The notes under the pieces: model-generated
What the model was told of the DNA's origin: nothing
Databases searched by the model: none
What the model saw: the letters and a program-made list of their open reading frames with translations, nothing else
Position numbers and translations under genes: made by a program
Origin: Trogon surrucura
Lineage: Eukaryota; Chordata; Aves; Trogoniformes; Trogonidae
Assembly (NCBI GenBank): GCA_020746105.1
Contig: CM036619.1
Location: 53,552,635-53,616,634, forward strand
DNA length: 64,000 bases
Direction: 5' to 3'
Part shown: one piece after another, positions 47,733-58,800 of the stretch
Layout of the letters: each line of letters begins with the position of its first letter
Numbering within the stretch: the first letter of the stretch is position 1

Positions 47733-48764
47733 TGTCATGGGTTAGGGCTGGGCCAGCCACTAAAAAACAAACATATGCTCTCTAACCCCCTCTTCCCTCC
47801 CCAAACAGGAAGGAAAAGGTAATGAGGCAGAGAGACTTATGAGTTAGAAAAGAAAAACTAAAACAGCTTTACTGAAACAATAATGGAAATAATAGTGAAA
47901 TGATAAAAGGAACTATATACAACTATATATAAGCCTGATATCGAACCCGACTCCCCTTCCCCAGTAGCAATCCCCTCTGATGCTGCAGAGCAGGTGGCAC
48001 TGGGAAAGTCCCAGGCTCAGCGGCGGCAGGAGCTAGATATGAGGGTTGCATTTGGGAACTCAGGATCAGGATCAGGATCAAAACCAGAAGATCAGATGGA
48101 GTCCACCGTGGATGCTGGCCATCGAGGAAAGAGACTTGAACCCTCGTGATCACTCAATTTAATACTGAATATGGCGAATATAGAATGGAATACTCTCGTT
48201 GGTCACTTGTCCTGTCAATTACACCCCAGGGATGCAACCTTTTACTTCCTTGTGACCCCTCTTACTACCCAGCATCCCCAGCGTGGCACACAAGAGCCAG
48301 CAGCGGCCTTGGTCACTATAAGAATAAGCATAAGCAAGAGCCTTTCTGCATACCAGTCTCAGGCAGCAACTGTAAACATCAGGTGTTATCACTGCTAGTA
48401 GCAAACACTTGTCTGCAGAAACATGCTGCTGACTTCAGAACGTGCAGCATTTTTAGGAGAAATGGAAGACATCAAAGAGTCATGTCCTCTCATCCAACTA
48501 ACTAGCTCTGCAGGAGTTAAGGAAATAAATGAAAATGATATAAAAGTCATTCAGAGTGAAACAACTCCTACTTTACTCTTCATTGCCAACACTTTGCTGT
48601 GAAAGAGACTTTTAATACCCACTAGATGACCAGTTACCCTTACAGCCCAACCAACAAGAAACAATGGTATCAGTCTTCATATAGCTATAATACCTCAGAG
48701 AAACATAAGTTGGAAAGTAAAAGCCACTGAACAGAACTGGTTTTGTTTAGCTCAGACCAGGACA
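47733..48764 (-). mobile_element. Solo LTR 2, same family as LTR 1, longer variant
   Basis: This 1032-bp element starts TGTCATGGGTTAGGG and ends CCAGGACA. A perfect 5-bp TSD flanks it: AGTTT at 47728-47732 and 48765-48769. It aligns with LTR 1 along its length but holds about 250 extra bases at roughly 48452-48708, which LTRs 1 and 3 lack. The TATA box (TATTAAA on the minus strand near 48156-48162) and the polyadenylation hexamer (AGTAAA, 47868-47873) are altered, so it is probably a weaker promoter than LTR 1. The 119-codon plus frame inside it is incidental. Confidence 0.85.
48452..48708. repeat. LTR 2-specific extra segment in the U3-like part
   Basis: LTR 1 goes from GAACGTGCAGCCTTTGAGAAG almost directly to CTGGAAAGTAAAATTCACT, and LTR 3 does the same. 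In LTR 2 about 250 bases lie between GAACGTGCAGCAT and TTGGAAAGTAAAAGCCACT. It is either an insertion in LTR 2 or a subfamily difference (deletion in the other lineage). No CR1 tail or TSD is visible at its edges. Confidence 0.6.
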
Positions 48765-48769
48765 AGTTT
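48765..48769. repeat. Target-site duplication, right copy (AGTTT), of LTR 2
   Basis: Exact 5-bp match to 47728-47732. Confidence 0.8.
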
Positions 48770-49051
48770 CAAAAAATATAAATCCAAACCCAAGACATTG
48801 TTGACTATTAAACACCAAGAACAATGGACAAGTCACATTTGATCCCTTTTGACACGTAACTCAGATAAGAAGAGACCTCTGTGTGCACTCTCTTTATCAG
48901 GTAGGAGTACAAGCTGGATTTCCTGTTCACTGTAAAAGAACAGATCTGTATAATCATCTTTAAACAGTTTCTTACTAATATTTTCATGGTGAGAAACATT
49001 TTTTTTTAATCTTTTTCACATGATCTTCGCTGATATTGTAGAGGGCTAGAG
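48770..49051. other. Unique spacer between LTR 2 and CR1 tail J
   Basis: Nothing recognised. Confidence 0.5.
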
Positions 49052-49220
49052 CTACAGGCTGTCTAGGGAGGTTGTGGAGTCTCCTTCTTTGGAGATACTC
49101 AAAACTTGCCTGGATGCGTTCCTGTGTAATCTACTGTAGGTGATCCTGTTCTGGCATCTGGACTAGACGATCTTTTGAGGTCCCTTCCAGCCCCTAATAT
49201 TCTGTGATTCTGTGATTCTC
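49052..49220 (+). mobile_element. CR1 LINE 3' end, copy J
   Basis: Sense CR1 3' terminus: GGCTGTCTAGGGAGGTTGTGG, GAGTCTCCTTCTTTGGAGAT, GAGGTCCCTTCCAGCCCC and a tail ATTCTGTGATTCTGTGATTCTC. Same subtype as copies A, E and H. Its tail directly abuts the LTR-like sequence at 49221. Confidence 0.85.
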
Positions 49221-50080
49221 TGGGCTGGCCATTGAATGATGACAGGTGTTCTCTAACCCCTCTCTCTCCCCAAATGGGAAGGGAAAGGGAATAAGGCATG
49301 CATTTATACCACTATTACTGAAAAAAAAAAATACTGAAAACTATTTCTATTAAGCTAGAAACAAAAGTTAAACTATACAAAATGAAAGCTGTGGTCTGAA
49401 TTTCCCAGGGGCTTATTGAATGTTAGGAGGTAATTAGAAAAAGAACAGAAAAGTCAAAAGAGAAAAAATATAAACAATATCTGGTATAGAGTTACAAATC
49501 AAAACCAAGTGATGTTTTCTGTTGGAAAATACAAACACCAACGTGAACTAGATTAAATTACCTCTATATCTCTATAATCAGAAAGATGCAGAAGAAACAC
49601 AGATAGCAGATAAACACAAAGTAGGTGAAGAAAAGAGAAATTGCATTGGATAGACAAAGGTACATCTATGCCCACACTACCCTCCAAGAAAGAGGGGGAT
49701 GGTTCTCATCACACTCCCACCACGTGTGAGCAAATGTTTGTGCTGGAAGGGAATCGGTGGAAACTGTCATTTGATACTGCGCCCACCAAGCAGATACCTC
49801 ATGGATTTTCTCTTATAGCCCAGAAAATCAGCAACCAGCTGCTCCTATACAGCCTTCTGCCATCATCTACAGTCATCTGTATAGTGTGTGAACATGTGAC
49901 TGATGTCAAGCAGGCAAGCCAACACCTTAGTCTTACCCAGAGAGACATGTTGTGCATGGCAAAACCTACACTTCTCAGGGTGGACCCACGGTTATCTCAG
50001 GGCATTAACCTCCACCCTGGCTCCAAAGTATGGATGTCAACTCACTGCTTTTGCAGAGTACATCTTTTCATGGATTCCAA
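49221..50080 (-). mobile_element. Diverged LTR related to LTRs 1-3
   Basis: The first 80 bases (GGGCTGGCC, GACAGGTGTTCTCTAACCCC, CTCCCCAAATGGGAAGGG) match the 3' end of LTRs 1-3, lacking only the outermost 10-15 bases. Beyond that, similarity is faint but the layout agrees: an A-rich part near 49320-49370, then a U3-like part with TATAAG on the minus strand at 49812-49817. The right end is not defined; it is cut by, or lies just before, CR1 copy K. Treat the first 90 bp as firm and the rest as inference. Confidence 0.45.
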
Positions 50081-50083
50081 GGA

Positions 50084-50270
50084 CGAACAGGCTGCCCAGA
50101 GAGATTGTGGAGTCTCCTTCTCTGGAGACATTCAAGACCCACCTGGACACGTTCCTATGTAGCATAATCTAGGTGTTCCTGCTCTGGTAGGGGGACTGGA
50201 CTTGATGATCTTTCGAGGTCCCTTCCAATCCCTAACATTCTATGATTCTATGATTCTATGATTCTATGAT
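50084..50270 (+). mobile_element. CR1 LINE 3' end, copy K
   Basis: Sense CR1 3' terminus: GAACAGGCTGCCCAGAGAGA, GTGGAGTCTCCTTCTCTGG, GATGATCTTTCGAGGTCCC and four perfect ATTCTATG tail units (50238-50269). The regular tail suggests a fairly young copy. The end of the 173-codon plus frame at 49641-50162, and the overlapping 49903-50172 frame, read through LTR-like DNA into this tail; they are not genes. Confidence 0.9.
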
Positions 50271-51273
50271 GGTGATGGTGAAGGAAGTATTTATTCTGAT
50301 GCAAAAAGTTATCAGCATCTGGCCTTTGAGGTGAGGCAAAGACCATATTTTTTATAGGCACCCAAATTGTTGAAGAACTACTTGGCAAATCTGTGCTACT
50401 AAAATGAATGGTGTGGAAGTGACTAACTGGTCATCAAAGACAGTGAGTGAAGGGTTCACTACATGATACAGAGAACTGCCCCTATCTGACAGGCTTTGTA
50501 GTTAAAATTGAAATAAGGTACTTCCACTCAGGTTAAGGACTTTTCACAGCACATCTTCAACATCCTAGAGAAACCCTTGTTGCAGCTTATTACATTCTAG
50601 CTTTGGGGTGGGAGCTTGTGTGTTTAGCTAGATACTAAGAAAGGGGAGTCTTGAAGTCAGCCAAAACCCACTTGCCTAATGTCCTCCATGGGGTAGCCAA
50701 AGTGCTCTACTTTAAAGCTAATATGTCTGTATATTGGAATATTTAATTCTAGATTCATTGCATCACCTTGTTGCAAAAGTCTTAATATCATTTAATGAAT
50801 ACAATTTTTTCAAATAGCATTTTGTTGGAAGGTTCACTTACCCTGTCATTTGAAATACCAGCTACAAGATGTACTATTTGTTTCTGAAGATTCACCGAAA
50901 AAAAAGGAAGGTAGAAGAAAATCAAAACACACGGACTTGGTTAGATTTGTACAAACCATGAATGACATTGTGCTGCAAGTCAAAGCAGCGTACAGCAGTA
51001 CTCAGAGAAATCTATAAAGCAGAGCTGAAGAGGTTATTTATGTTACTTTTTAACCCTCAGAATCAACTGTCTTTCCTGACAGATGTCCCTCCAACCTCTT
51101 CTTAAAGACAGTGTGACAGATGCCATCACTTCTCCCAGAAATCTACTTCAGCACTTTGCTGCTTTGTTAAAAGAATATTTCTTATCCTGAAGTTAATTCT
51201 TCAACTTAGTATTTCCTCTCTCAAAAAAAAATCGGATGAAGAAAAGACTTTTATTTTCCTTCTTGTAGCTGCT
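50271..51273. other. Mostly unique DNA; possible old CR1 piece at about 51020-51220
   Basis: No gene seen. The part around 51040-51220 (GACAGATGTCCCTCCAACC, CTTCTTAAAGACAGTGTGAC, AATATTTCTTATCCTGAAGTT) resembles the reverse of an ancient CR1 3' end, but this is weak. Confidence 0.35.
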
Positions 51274-51402
51274 CATTGAGGGTTAGGGTTGAGTCAGGCA
51301 CTAAACACTGACAGATGCTCTCTAACCCCTCTCCCTCCCCAAACACGAGGTAAAAGGGAATGAGACAGAGACACATGGATTGGAAAAGAAAACTAAGCTA
51401 CC

Positions 51403-51408
51403 TTTAAT
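51403..51408 (-). terminator. Polyadenylation signal ATTAAA of LTR 3
   Basis: The minus strand reads ATTAAA, at the position matching LTR 1 162-167, about 245 bp downstream of the TATA box. Confidence 0.45.
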
Positions 51409-51652
51409 AAAACAATAGTACCACTAATAAGGAAATAAAGAAAATAATGAAATATACACAAACATTTACAAAACTGATGCTGCAGAACAGGCAGGCACTG
51501 GGGAAGCCCCAGGCTCAGCAGCAGAGGGGAACTGGACACTGGAGATGGATTTCAGGAATTCAGAATTGGGATCAAGGTCAGAAGAATGGATGGCATCCTC
51601 CTCAGATGCTGGCCATTAAAGCAAGAGGGATCAACCCTCATGATCCCTTAGC

Positions 51653-51658
51653 TTTATA
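51653..51658 (-). promoter_or_regulatory. TATA box of LTR 3 promoter
   Basis: The minus strand reads AGTATAAAGC, at the position matching the TATA box of LTR 1. Confidence 0.5.
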
Positions 51659-51998
51659 CTGAATATGATGTATACAGAATGGAACAGTTTTGTTGGTCAC
51701 CTGTCCTGTCCGTTCCTTCCCAGAGGTGCAACTTTTTACTTCCCAGAAACCCCAGCATGGCATACAAGATGTAGCAGTGACCTCGGTTACTTTGGAAGCA
51801 AGTATAAGCAAGAGCCTTTCTGCATACCAGTCCTTGGTATTAGCTAAAAACATCAGGTGTTATTGCTTCTAGTAGCAGACCCTGTCTGCAAAAACATGCT
51901 GCTAACTTCAAAAAGTGCAGTCTCTCAAAGGAAACTGAGCTGAAAAGTAAAATCACTGAACAAAATTGGTTCTTTTCAGCTCAAATCAGGAAACTACT

Positions 51999-52632
51999 TT
52001 TTGTGGTTTTGAATTGAACTGTGGGAAAGTGAAAAAAAAAAAACCAGAAATGGTAAGAAGGGACACATATTCAGGGACACACTTCCATGTGTTTATCTGG
52101 ACAAACTCAGGTTTGCATGATTCTACAGTTTATGTGTATCCTTTTTAAATCTGTTTGTCATTCACATTCTTATTAAATTGAACACCCGTATAAGTCACAG
52201 CGCTGCAGCGGAGGCTGTGCCAGTATACTACAGGGTAATATTACTTCATATATCCTGAGGAGAGCACATTAGTTTATATACATCATAATGTGCTGTTTGC
52301 TTTGCCACAACACCCTGACTCATGTTCAGACTGTGAGCAATTTTAACCAACAGCCTTCTCTGCCTTATTTCTGCATAGCCATCGCTCTCCATTCTGCATC
52401 TGTCCATGACTATCTCTATTTATATTTTCTTCTCTCTGTTAAATTGTATTCTATTTTTCTCTAAATCATTCCTCTAACTTAAAAAAAAAAAAAAATCTCT
52501 AATCCTACCCTTCTACAGATTTTAAATCCTTAGGAGCTCCAGCTTTAGTAAGCTCCTAAGTTTTTGGAGTGCTCTTCCAAAGACGAGCCTTTACAGCCCT
52601 TCCATATCTTAGTCTCTTATTCTGAACAGTCC
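51999..52632. other. Unique AT-rich spacer, no gene recognised
   Basis: Only poly-A runs (52031-52042, 52481-52494) and short frames. Confidence 0.5.
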
Positions 52633-52817
52633 TTCTGGTTAGCTCACTTAGTTAGAGCTTGGTGCTGATAACAACAAGGTCACGGGTTTGATCCCCATTG
52701 GGTCCCCATGTGTTGCCTGATCTAGTTGAGAAGCACCCCTGCCCATGACAGGGAGGTTGGATTAAATGATCTCTAAGGTCCCTTCCAGTCTAGGCCATTC
52801 TGTGATTCTATGATTCT
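52633..52817 (+). mobile_element. SINE with tRNA-Ile head and CR1 3' tail (TguSINE1-like)
   Basis: The first 75 or so bases follow a eukaryotic tRNA-Ile: GGTTAGCTCACTTAGTTAGAGC, GGTGCTGATAAC with the anticodon-equivalent GAT at 52667-52669, then AAGGTCACGGGTTTGATCCCC. Internal Pol III boxes are visible, A box at 52640-52651 and B box at 52685-52694. The part from about 52707 on is a CR1-type 3' end: GAGAAGCACCCCTGCCCATG, GGTTGGATTAAATGATCTC, GGTCCCTTCCAGTC and the tail ATTCTGTGATTCTATGATTCT. A tRNA head with a LINE tail is the classic SINE design; the tail lets CR1 enzymes copy it. The acceptor stem does not pair, so it is not a working tRNA gene. From general knowledge, tRNA-Ile/CR1 SINEs are known from passerine birds. 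Confidence 0.85.
52640..52694 (+). promoter_or_regulatory. Internal Pol III promoter (A and B boxes) of the SINE
   Basis: The A box-like TAGCTCACTTAG (52640-52651) and B box-like GGTTTGATCC (52685-52694; consensus GGTTCGANTCC) sit at tRNA spacing. The C-to-T change in the B box looks like CpG decay and may weaken it. Confidence 0.6.
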
Positions 52818-55800
52818 CCTTCAAAAAAGTCTGGGAAGGAGAAAAAAAAATCCCAAACTTATCATGCTGCATGAGTGTATAATATGACATTTATATGGCT
52901 ACCACATTAAACAATGAGGCATGCTAGAACAATACTTATTGATTGAGTTTTGAGAGCTAATCTAAAACCAGAGCTATGTAGACCAAGATACATTTTGTTC
53001 CACCTCCAAACCACATATAAAAAAACAAAGTCTTTCCTAATATTTTTCAGTCAGACAGACAGTCCCCTGAAGCCAATGAGAAAATGATCATCTTCATGCA
53101 GTCCATGCGCTGATGCAGTAGCTGTTTGAAAGTATCAAGGAAAGAAAAAGCTCCCATAATAAAAACACATAATGGATGCTTTTTCATTCATATGATGATT
53201 GGTCTCAGGTTGTGAAGGTAATCTTTATAAGGCACTTCTCATTCTATTTAAGAATAATGCTTTCCTTTAGATGCTAAGAGGAGTTTGAATACTGAGGATG
53301 ACCTCACTTCCAAATGGGAATAAAAAAAAGAAAGTTAATTATCAATGCTGAACAAAGCACTACCTACTTGTTGTGAAATTCCACATGAAAATGCCTTTTT
53401 TTCATTGAAAGGTATCAAATCTTTCCAGCAGGGATTTCTAGGAGCATCACAAGAATCACCAAAGTCCATTGCTTCCTGAACTTCCCAGAAGCATCCCAAA
53501 AAACCTGCTACCTCCAGGCTCAAGTGAAAGTTACCATTGTAGCAATACTAATTTTGGGAACACCTACCATCTTTCCAGTGCTTTGGCTACACTTAAGAAT
53601 GTCACTCTGCAAGTGAAAAACGTGTTTAAAAAATAGTAAAAAGTAATCACAGAGGGGATGGAAAAAGAAATATTCATGAGTCACGGTGAAAGTTGGTATT
53701 CATTTAATGTATGTCCCTTCTTAGACTTCCTTTTTTTTACATACTCAAGGAAAGCATGCAGATGGTAACACATGAAAATATTTCAGTATTTTCAAAGGGT
53801 ATATGGAAGACAAAATAAGACAGCTGTAGCATTAAATCCTGATAATTTAAAAGATGTTGCTCTGTCATTATTATAACTCATAAAAAAATGTATTGTTGCC
53901 ATAACAACTGCCTTATCACATGTGAAACTGCATGAAAAACTCAAGCTTTCTTTAATCAGTCAGATACATGAGCCCAAAACTGAAAATAATTCACTGATAC
54001 ATTCATAACACTTTCTCTCCTTCTTGTAAATGAACTTTAATGCACACAATTTCTTTTTAACAATCATTATTAAAAAAAAAAATCTATAATCAAAAGAATC
54101 TAATGGATTCTCTTTTTCCTTCTAGGCAATAGAAAATTTGAGTCTGGGAATGACTGCATTTCTTCAGCTGGAATAAGGTCGATGAATGCATTCAATATAC
54201 ATTCTCTTCACTGCCATTATTTTCCCGAGGCTTCACAGCCTGTCATTTGAATAACACTCAACATAAATCCCAGATGGTGGCAGGACTTGCAAATGATCTA
54301 GTGTGGCAGCCCCTGCATGCATGCAAGGATTCATTGCAGAGAATTGCATTTTAATGGCAGTAGAAGGTATGCCACCTGGCTTATTGGAATAAAAAGCCTA
54401 CAGTAACGCATCCACATTTCCCAGTCCTAAGGGCCTGAGACAGATGGCTGAGCACAGGACCTGCTCCTGAACTTCTGTAGTCCAAGCAGAAACATGCAGC
54501 ACCGCTGGTCACACGGAAGGATGGGCAGCATCTCCTTGTACCCTATGGCAGCACACGCCACACGCAGCTGCAGGGAAAAGGTGTTTGGTAAGACAGGGAG
54601 CAGTGCAACCACGCTGCTCCTGGCTGCCCAGAAGTCAGCTTTGCCGGAGTGGGCACTTCATTCCTGTCCCAGACCTCCACGGAAAATAGTTTCCTCAGAC
54701 TTTAACCCACTTGGTCTGAAGCCCTGAGCCCAAAGCAGCCAGTAGAGGGATTTGCACCTGGAGTCCCATTCCCAGGTAGCCTAATCACCAAGTCTGTAGA
54801 CATCTGGGGACATCAGCTGAGTTTAGATCAAAAATTTCATCTTTGAGTTACACCCTCCAAACTTTAGTTTTCACAAACTGGCATTTTCCAGCAAACTGTT
54901 ATTTTCCTGTATTTCGGTCTGCCTGCTCTCCTCTGCAACACAAATGTTCACTGTTTGATAATAAATGTAACATATTCCTTCATTCCATATGGATATTTTC
55001 TTCAATTTTTGCTCATTTTCAGTGTGAAGTCCTCCTAAATGAGATTCAACAAATTAATTTTTTCTACTGTATTTTTCTCTTATGTAAATATGGTTAAATA
55101 TGATGTTCAGCTCTGGAAACATGCTTTGAGTCTTACAGGTCAAAGTGTTTGCCTTGAATCCCATTGTACTGTTGCTTTTTGTGCTTCTTTTACTTTGAGT
55201 TTCCTGAATGACCTTGTGATCATACACACAGTGGTGGTAAGTGCCCTAACTAACTATATAAGTGAAAGGAGTGTTGTGCACTATTCATTATACAGATTAG
55301 GCTTCAGCAGATATCCCTTTTCATGCATTTATTAAGAAGATGGAAGAGCATGGAAATATGCTTCTCTTTCAGCTGAAATTCTATTATACTGTTGTATTCT
55401 GCTACTACATCTTTGTTTCCGAACTTCCACAGACTATGCAGAATCGACCTCTAAAAAGGAGAAAAAAACCACGAACCTAATACAGAGTATCTACATCACT
55501 GAGAGGAATCTATACCTGATGTCAGAGAATAGTGGATTAGAGGGTCTGATTCATTCTGGCAATTCCTTTATTTCCTCTGTTATTCTACAGGAACGCGCAA
55601 GCAATTAGTAGAGCCCTGGTCCTTGGCATACAACTGCCTTGCGGATAGCTTCCACTCACAGAGGAGGTGAGGATTAGAAATTACTTTGGGAAGGTTTTAT
55701 GGAAAGGAGGAAGAGAAAAAAAAGAGGAAGATAGGACAAAACTATGAGTGAATTCAACCCACAGGTTCAAGGAAATGATAAGGACAGTATAAAGAAGAAG

Positions 55801-58800
55801 GATGCTAACCCAAGCTGCCAATGGTTCATTTCTCTCACAAGTCAGTGACAGAAAATACATCCTGAGTCGTGCCACTATAAGCAGTAATTTTAGGTGAAAT
55901 GATTGTTTACTAGTTGAGCTTCTGTATGAAAGGTCCCTCAAAACATTAATTTGGAAATATTTTAGGTCATTCAAGAAATACACAAAAAAATTCTTCCCTG
56001 ATACTCAGCTTTCTTTCCAGTCAGCTCTAGATAACTGCTTATTCTTGTCATATTCCTGTTAAAAGGTTACATGTTAAACTCTATACTAATGAGATGCAAA
56101 ATAATGGTGTTCAACCCACAACCCCAAATTAATCCCTCCTGGAACTTTTTCATATTAAATTTCAAGATCTTTATGCAACTATATTTCAAATTTACACACA
56201 GGCATACTGTGCTTGCATATTTAACCATGTTTTTCTGTGCAAAACCTGCTTTCTCTCTTACAGACTGAATCACTAGCTGAAACGTCCCTTCTGGCCACAT
56301 TTAAAATCTTGATTATAATCGTTGATGAAACAGGGAAGTGAACAATCCTTGTATTTAATCAGAATAAATTAAACTAATGAGCTTTCCTGGCAGATTTATT
56401 ACTTTTCTTGTGGCTGATCATATGCAAGTTAAAGAAAACGAAGTCTGGGTGAGGCCCATAATGTTTTCATTGAAAATAGCATATTCCTGATATGTTCCTA
56501 TAAAAAAAAATGGGTTTGTACTTTTTCTTCACACATGTATGAGGTAAGAAGGGTCAAAGGCAAAGTCCAGAGAGAAACACAGGATAATGCCAGCTTTTAG
56601 CTGAGAGCAGTCCTGCCCAACACTAGAAGACAGGCTTTATATCTTTGCCATTGTATTCACATAGTATGAGAGGCCGACACCGTTGGCATCACTGTAAAAT
56701 ACATAACCCCACTTAAGTAATTAGAATTATACATGCAAAAAGGTAATATTGTCTGCTTAAAACCAAGCAGCTGTTGTGCCACCTTTCCTTTTTCACCAGG
56801 AGAAGCAACTTAGGATGGAGTTCAGTCTTGCTGCCATGGAGCTGTTTCTCTCTGACAAAACCTGGTTCCTGAGCTGCAAGAGGAATCAGATGGGAGAGCT
56901 TTTCTTCTCAAGTTCCCAGTCAGTTTGAAGTTCTGAGCAAAAAGTGTGTCCTCTCTTCACATTTGTCTCAGGGCTGTACCAATGTTTGTGAAGGGTCTGA
57001 CTGGAGCATCCTGTGCTGTTTCTCTTTTTCCTATCTCTACAACCCCAGCAAGGTCACCTTCACACGCAAGGCCAAGAGGATTCACTAGTGCCCGCAGTTT
57101 GGGCAATGTTTTCAGTTTAGTTTAATCTCCTCTGTAACAAAACCAGGAGGATCTTTATATTTGGGGCAAAGCCCCTTTTCCACTGCACACTTACAGCAGT
57201 ACCTGAGACACTTTCAAAACTGTCAATGTACCAAGCTGCAGGTACAAGGACATAAAACTGTGGTTCCCCGTGCAAACTGCAAACTGTGCAGAAAGACATC
57301 AATATTTGTCTCCTGAATTTTTGGAGAAAGCACAAAGATGCAGAAGAATGATTTTCAATAACAGTTCAGAGTTGGCTGATAGCACGATACAAGAAGCCGT
57401 TTCCCAGTGTGAGGTGACAGATAGTCCAAGATAGCTGTGACCATGTATGAACTTTGATGGGCAGGAGCTATTGATAGTACTGCAGATAGTGTAGCAATAA
57501 ACACAAACAAAGTTCAAGGGCTGAAAGGAAACAAAAATCTCTAAATGTGAGAAATATTAATTTCTTCTTGCAATTCTTCCTCCTTTTCTTTTAATCCTGA
57601 CAATCAGATAAAGTGTGGGAGGTAATTTGTCTGCAAGTGGAAGGCAGTGACTGCTCTTGGAGTCCTCAGAAGGGAGGACTGTTGTTGCTTAAAGAGAATC
57701 ACGGGTCTGAGCTAATTACTGTAGAATTTGTACACACCACACGCTTGTTTCTTTATCCTACTTAGAAAAGTATTTTGAGATTAAATTCTACAAATTGTTT
57801 TCAGAACTCTTTCTGATGTACTTCTAACGAAAGGGAAGAGGGGAAGTTCTTAATGTTTCTACTTCTGAAATTTTGGTCATTCATACTCGGTCACTTTAGA
57901 AAAAATAATGCTAGTCCAAGGACATGAATAAACTTTTTATACATGCCTGTCACAGGCCCTTTGAGTTGCAGTCACCTTGTTAAAAGAAGCAAGTAATGTT
58001 GTCTTCTACTGCAGATAGAAGTTCTTTCAGGCGCTGTTCCCCAGCAGCAAACCTGGGCATCAAAGTGCTTCTGATCCAGTGGAGCCCTCACAAGCATGGT
58101 AAGTAAATCAGCTGGATATTTCCCAGCAGGACACTATCCCTGTAAGTATTTTCTTCTGTGTTTCTTCTCAGCTCATCAAAGAACAGGTGAGAAAAGTCTC
58201 CCATCGAAAAACAAACCAAGACACAGAGAGTGAAAGCTGGGAAGCTACTTCATTGCAGAGTAACAGGCTACCAATATTTTACTTGCATTCCCATAGCAAA
58301 AGACCAATCAAGCTCTGGCTACTAACATGCATTTTCCTTCCTCCTGCATACCTCTTTGAGAAATTATAATCCTCGGACAATTGCTGCTGGATTCTCCCTA
58401 AGAAACAGATCAGATAGGGATCCAAGCATACTATGCAAAGGCAAGCCAAATAGAAACAGAAGCAATATTAAATACTTTCCTTTTGTCTAGGTTTGCTCCT
58501 TTCAGATGACTACAGTTTCACTGTAGCATCCATGGAGAATATAATTAAGGAGGATCAACAGAAACAAATCGTTCCCTTTTCAGCACATGTACTCTGATTT
58601 CAGTTTTATAACCTTGCGTGACGACTGCAGGAAGCACCCATATGGAAAAGCAAATCTTGGTTGTTCTTCCTTCTTAGATTCTGGTTACGTGTGGTAAATA
58701 TTGTGCCCTTAAGTCATGCAATAACTCAGCTTTTTCACTTTGCAGTAATACTACTGTTGTGTGAAAAGCCACCTGGAGGGTCAATTCTAATTACTGAATA

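Larger units (their letters stand above)
51274..51993 (-). mobile_element. Solo LTR 3, same family, shorter variant
   Basis: This 720-bp element aligns with LTR 1 from GGGTTAGGGTTGAGTCAGGC to the right end near AAATCAGGAAA. The terminal dinucleotides are eroded. The flanks CTGCT (51269-51273) and CTACT (51994-51998) are a 5-bp target-site duplication with one mismatch, so it is a solo LTR and older than LTRs 1 and 2. On the minus strand it keeps a clear TATA box (AGTATAAAGC) and an ATTAAA signal. Confidence 0.78.

Noticed and set aside
48146..48505. 119-codon plus-strand open frame similar to the one in LTR 1
   Set aside because: The similarity comes from LTR homology. The frame runs into the LTR 2-specific segment and shows no domain.
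49641..50162. 173-codon plus-strand open frame, the second longest in the window
   Set aside because: It joins LTR-like DNA to a CR1 3' tail, and its last third reads CR1 sequence. No domain is visible.
52633..52706. Functional tRNA-Ile gene
   Set aside because: The first bases (TTCT) do not match the tRNA acceptor stem or pair with the region after the T arm, the B box has a T for C, and the sequence continues directly into a CR1 tail. It is a SINE head.
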